Source of the DNA: Parachlamydiaceae bacterium
Lineage (GTDB): Bacteria; Chlamydiota; Chlamydiia; Chlamydiales; Parachlamydiaceae
Length of the DNA stretch: 7,164 bases
Direction: 5' to 3'
NCBI GenBank assembly: GCA_013817115.1
Contig: JACDDG010000118.1
Span: 1-7,164, forward strand
The notes under the pieces were generated by a model. It saw only the letters and a program-made list of their open reading frames with translations, searched no databases and had not been told where the DNA came from. The position numbers were made by a program, and so were the translations under genes. This document shows positions 5,853-7,164 of the stretch, one piece after another (within the stretch, counting starts at the first letter, position 1; every line of letters begins with the position of its first letter).

Positions 5853-5860
5853 TTAATCCT

Positions 5861-6709
5861 ATGAATATGAAAAATCTATTTTTCAATATATTCGCTATAA
5901 CCTGTTGCGGTGGAATGCTGATTGCTTCTCCTGCTGTTGAGAATAGTGAAAATGAACGTAGTCCAATAGGTGAGAATGCTCTACCTAAAGAAGAAGCCAA
6001 TGCTCTACTAACTGAACGTTTTTCACAAGATTCATCACTGATTGAATCTGATGAAAATGTTAAAGATGCTTTGTCAGCAGGTCCAACGTACGCTAACTTA
6101 ATGGCGAGTTCTTCTTTATTAAAAGAAGCTCCAATGAGCGACTCTGCAGCTCTGACTTCGTTGGCACTTCCAGCTACAGGACTCACAACATCAGGACATC
6201 CTGGCGTTTTTAAACTTGCTACGAACATTTCAGGTAACAAAGTTTATTTAGAAGATGGTTCTCGTTGGAAAATTCATTCAGCAGATCTTTATTACATGAC
6301 AAATTGGTATACTACGGCAAATTCTTTTTTTCCGGACAATTTTGTAATTGCGTTGAATACAGATGTAGGTTCTCACCTTTCCTATCGTTATTGTATTGTT
6401 AACCAGCAAACACAAGTTGCTGTTCGTGCAGAAATCAATCTAGCCCCGCTGAAATCACTCAGAAGATATATTTACTCTTATGCGTGGTTGACAGATAATT
6501 ATGGTCATTTGTATGTCCAACTGTGTTTAAATGACGGGTCAGTATGGAACATGCTTTCAAGTGACTTTCCATTTACAGGTGTTTGGAATGTTAATGATAC
6601 GGTAATTATTGGCTCGAACAATGGTTTAGCTAATTCCATTGCTCCAAATCTCTTAATAAATATTAACTCAAACAATTTCGGTGCGGGTCTTTGCATCCAG
6701 CTTCCATAA
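5861..6709 (+). CDS. Secreted protein with two DGSxW modules, function unknown
   Basis: The 282-residue product starts with a likely Sec signal peptide, MNMKNLFFNIFAITCCGGML to ASPA at 22-25, where cleavage is expected. The cysteine pair is not a convincing lipobox. Residues 26-110 are a Ser/Glu/Ala-rich, low-complexity linker. Two related modules follow. Module 1 (about 112-192) contains VYLEDGSRW (128-136), then NW and DNFVIALN. Module 2 (about 214-279) contains VQLCLNDGSVW (219-229), then VWNVNDTVII. The shared core is V-x-L-x-DGS-x-W, then W about 13 residues later, then D-x-V-I-I/A, suggesting a small beta-rich repeat. No catalytic motif is seen. The next gene, 9 bp downstream, has the same module. 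The family is not firmly recognised; I have a vague memory of similar DGS-W repeats in chlamydial hypothetical proteins. Export to the periplasm, outer surface or host is inference. Confidence 0.8.
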   Translation: MNMKNLFFNIFAITCCGGMLIASPAVENSENERSPIGENALPKEEANALLTERFSQDSSLIESDENVKDALSAGPTYANLMASSSLLKEAPMSDSAALTSLALPATGLTTSGHPGVFKLATNISGNKVYLEDGSRWKIHSADLYYMTNWYTTANSFFPDNFVIALNTDVGSHLSYRYCIVNQQTQVAVRAEINLAPLKSLRRYIYSYAWLTDNYGHLYVQLCLNDGSVWNMLSSDFPFTGVWNVNDTVIIGSNNGLANSIAPNLLININSNNFGAGLCIQLP

Positions 6710-6718
6710 GGATATCCC

Positions 6719-7164
6719 ATGAAAAATAAATTAATGACAGCAGTTAGCTGCTTATCTCTTTTTGCGGCATTTTTGGCTTTAACTCCCATGGATGCGCATA
6801 CAATTCGACACATAGACCGTCCTGAAAACATGACGGAAGAAGAATTTGCAATAAAAGCAGAGCAAAAATATGCGCGTGATTTAGCTGAACAAGAAGCTAT
6901 TGAAAATGCTGTCGATGACGAAGAAGTGCTTGGCGAGCTTAAAGTGAGTGATTCAGATTTAGCTCCTTTAAGTAATTTTACATTGAATACTGATATTGTT
7001 AAGTTTCCTACAACTCATACCGGAGCATGGCATAAGGCGATCGCTGTATCAGCTACCGGTAACCATGTTACTTTAGAAGATGGTTCAGGATGGCTTGTAT
7101 ATCCGAATGATAAAAAGAAAACTTTGGACTGGTATGGAGATGACATCATCTTGGTTACAATGGC
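6719..7164 (+). CDS. Paralogous secreted DGSxW-module protein (3' end missing)
   Basis: The frame is open for 148 codons from ATG 6719 to the window edge; the end lies outside. AAGGA (6708-6712) overlaps the stop codon of the previous gene and sits 6 nt before the ATG, supporting coupled translation. The N-terminus (MKNKLMTAVSCLSLFAAF to about Ala26) is a signal peptide. Residues 36-75 are charged and helical (MTEEEFAIKAEQKYARDLAE and an acidic run). A module follows, with SATGNHVTLEDGSGW (111-125), Trp138 and GDDIILV (140-146). It aligns with module 1 of the upstream protein: both read H-x-G, then GN-x-V-x-LEDGS-x-W. The two genes are therefore tandem paralogues in one operon. Their N-terminal linkers differ, so duplication is not recent. 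Function is unknown. Confidence 0.8.
   Translation, partial: MKNKLMTAVSCLSLFAAFLALTPMDAHTIRHIDRPENMTEEEFAIKAEQKYARDLAEQEAIENAVDDEEVLGELKVSDSDLAPLSNFTLNTDIVKFPTTHTGAWHKAIAVSATGNHVTLEDGSGWLVYPNDKKKTLDWYGDDIILVTM

Larger units (their letters stand above)
5547..5860. other. AT-rich upstream region of the secreted-protein genes
   Basis: No open frame or RNA gene was found here. The stretch holds two candidate promoters for the downstream genes (around 5649-5677 and 5772-5800), a dyad at 5805-5821 and the ribosome binding site at 5847-5852. A plus-strand ATG at 5813 is in frame with the downstream gene but is judged not to be its start. Confidence 0.5.

Noticed and set aside
5813..5860. An N-terminal extension of 16 residues (MSHWFEVLNNTQGINP) for the first secreted protein
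   Set aside because: It has no ribosome binding site, would bury the signal peptide inside the chain, and the ATG at 5861 has AAGGGA at good spacing.
5818..6240. Minus-strand open frame of 140 codons
   Set aside because: It lies antisense within the secreted-protein gene, which has a ribosome binding site, signal peptide and repeat structure; the antisense protein shows no domain or start signal.
6505..6831. Minus-strand open frame of 108 codons
   Set aside because: It spans the end of one plus-strand gene and the start of the next, both better supported; no promoter or recognisable motif.

Overview
The window looks like a piece of chromosome from an environmental, amoeba-associated member of the Chlamydiae (Parachlamydiaceae-like). 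The main reason is the gene order rpe - efp - accB - accC, which from memory is also the order in Chlamydia (CT121-CT124 in C. trachomatis). The Rpe protein also shares chlamydia-like stretches such as AAINRSTD. Moderate AT richness, AT-rich spacers, repeats and a decayed gene fit a host-associated bacterium. No database search was possible, so genus-level placement is inference.

Layout. Positions 1-74 hold the last 23 codons of an unidentified plus-strand gene. Facing it tail to tail is a minus-strand gene of about 130 codons (565 to 174). It has a good promoter (594-622) and a strong hairpin terminator (73-143), but a one-base frameshift splits its reading frame. Positions 566-1285 are non-coding. 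They carry a 300-bp element with inverted ends (698-997), built around an 8-bp ACGCAGAG tandem repeat, and then the promoter of the main operon (1222-1250).

Positions 1286-5107 are a tight five-gene operon with gaps of 12-18 bp: ribulose-phosphate 3-epimerase, elongation factor P, the biotin carrier protein and biotin carboxylase of acetyl-CoA carboxylase, and DNA-3-methyladenine glycosylase I. It joins pentose phosphate metabolism, translation of proline stretches, the first step of fatty-acid synthesis, and repair of alkylated DNA. The first four genes are the chlamydial core. The glycosylase sits where Chlamydia has rplM and rpsI.

Positions 5108-5860 are non-coding and hold a second, unrelated element of about 303 bp with imperfect 82-nt inverted arms (5244-5325 and 5465-5546). 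Its centre contains two terminator-like hairpins on opposite strands.

From 5861 to the window end lies a two-gene unit of secreted-protein paralogues, 9 bp apart. Both have signal peptides and a repeated module with the core V-x-L-x-DGS-x-W followed by W-x-x-x-D-x-[VI]-I. The first is complete (282 aa, two modules) and the second runs off the edge (one module visible). Their function is unknown, and they are the least explained content here.
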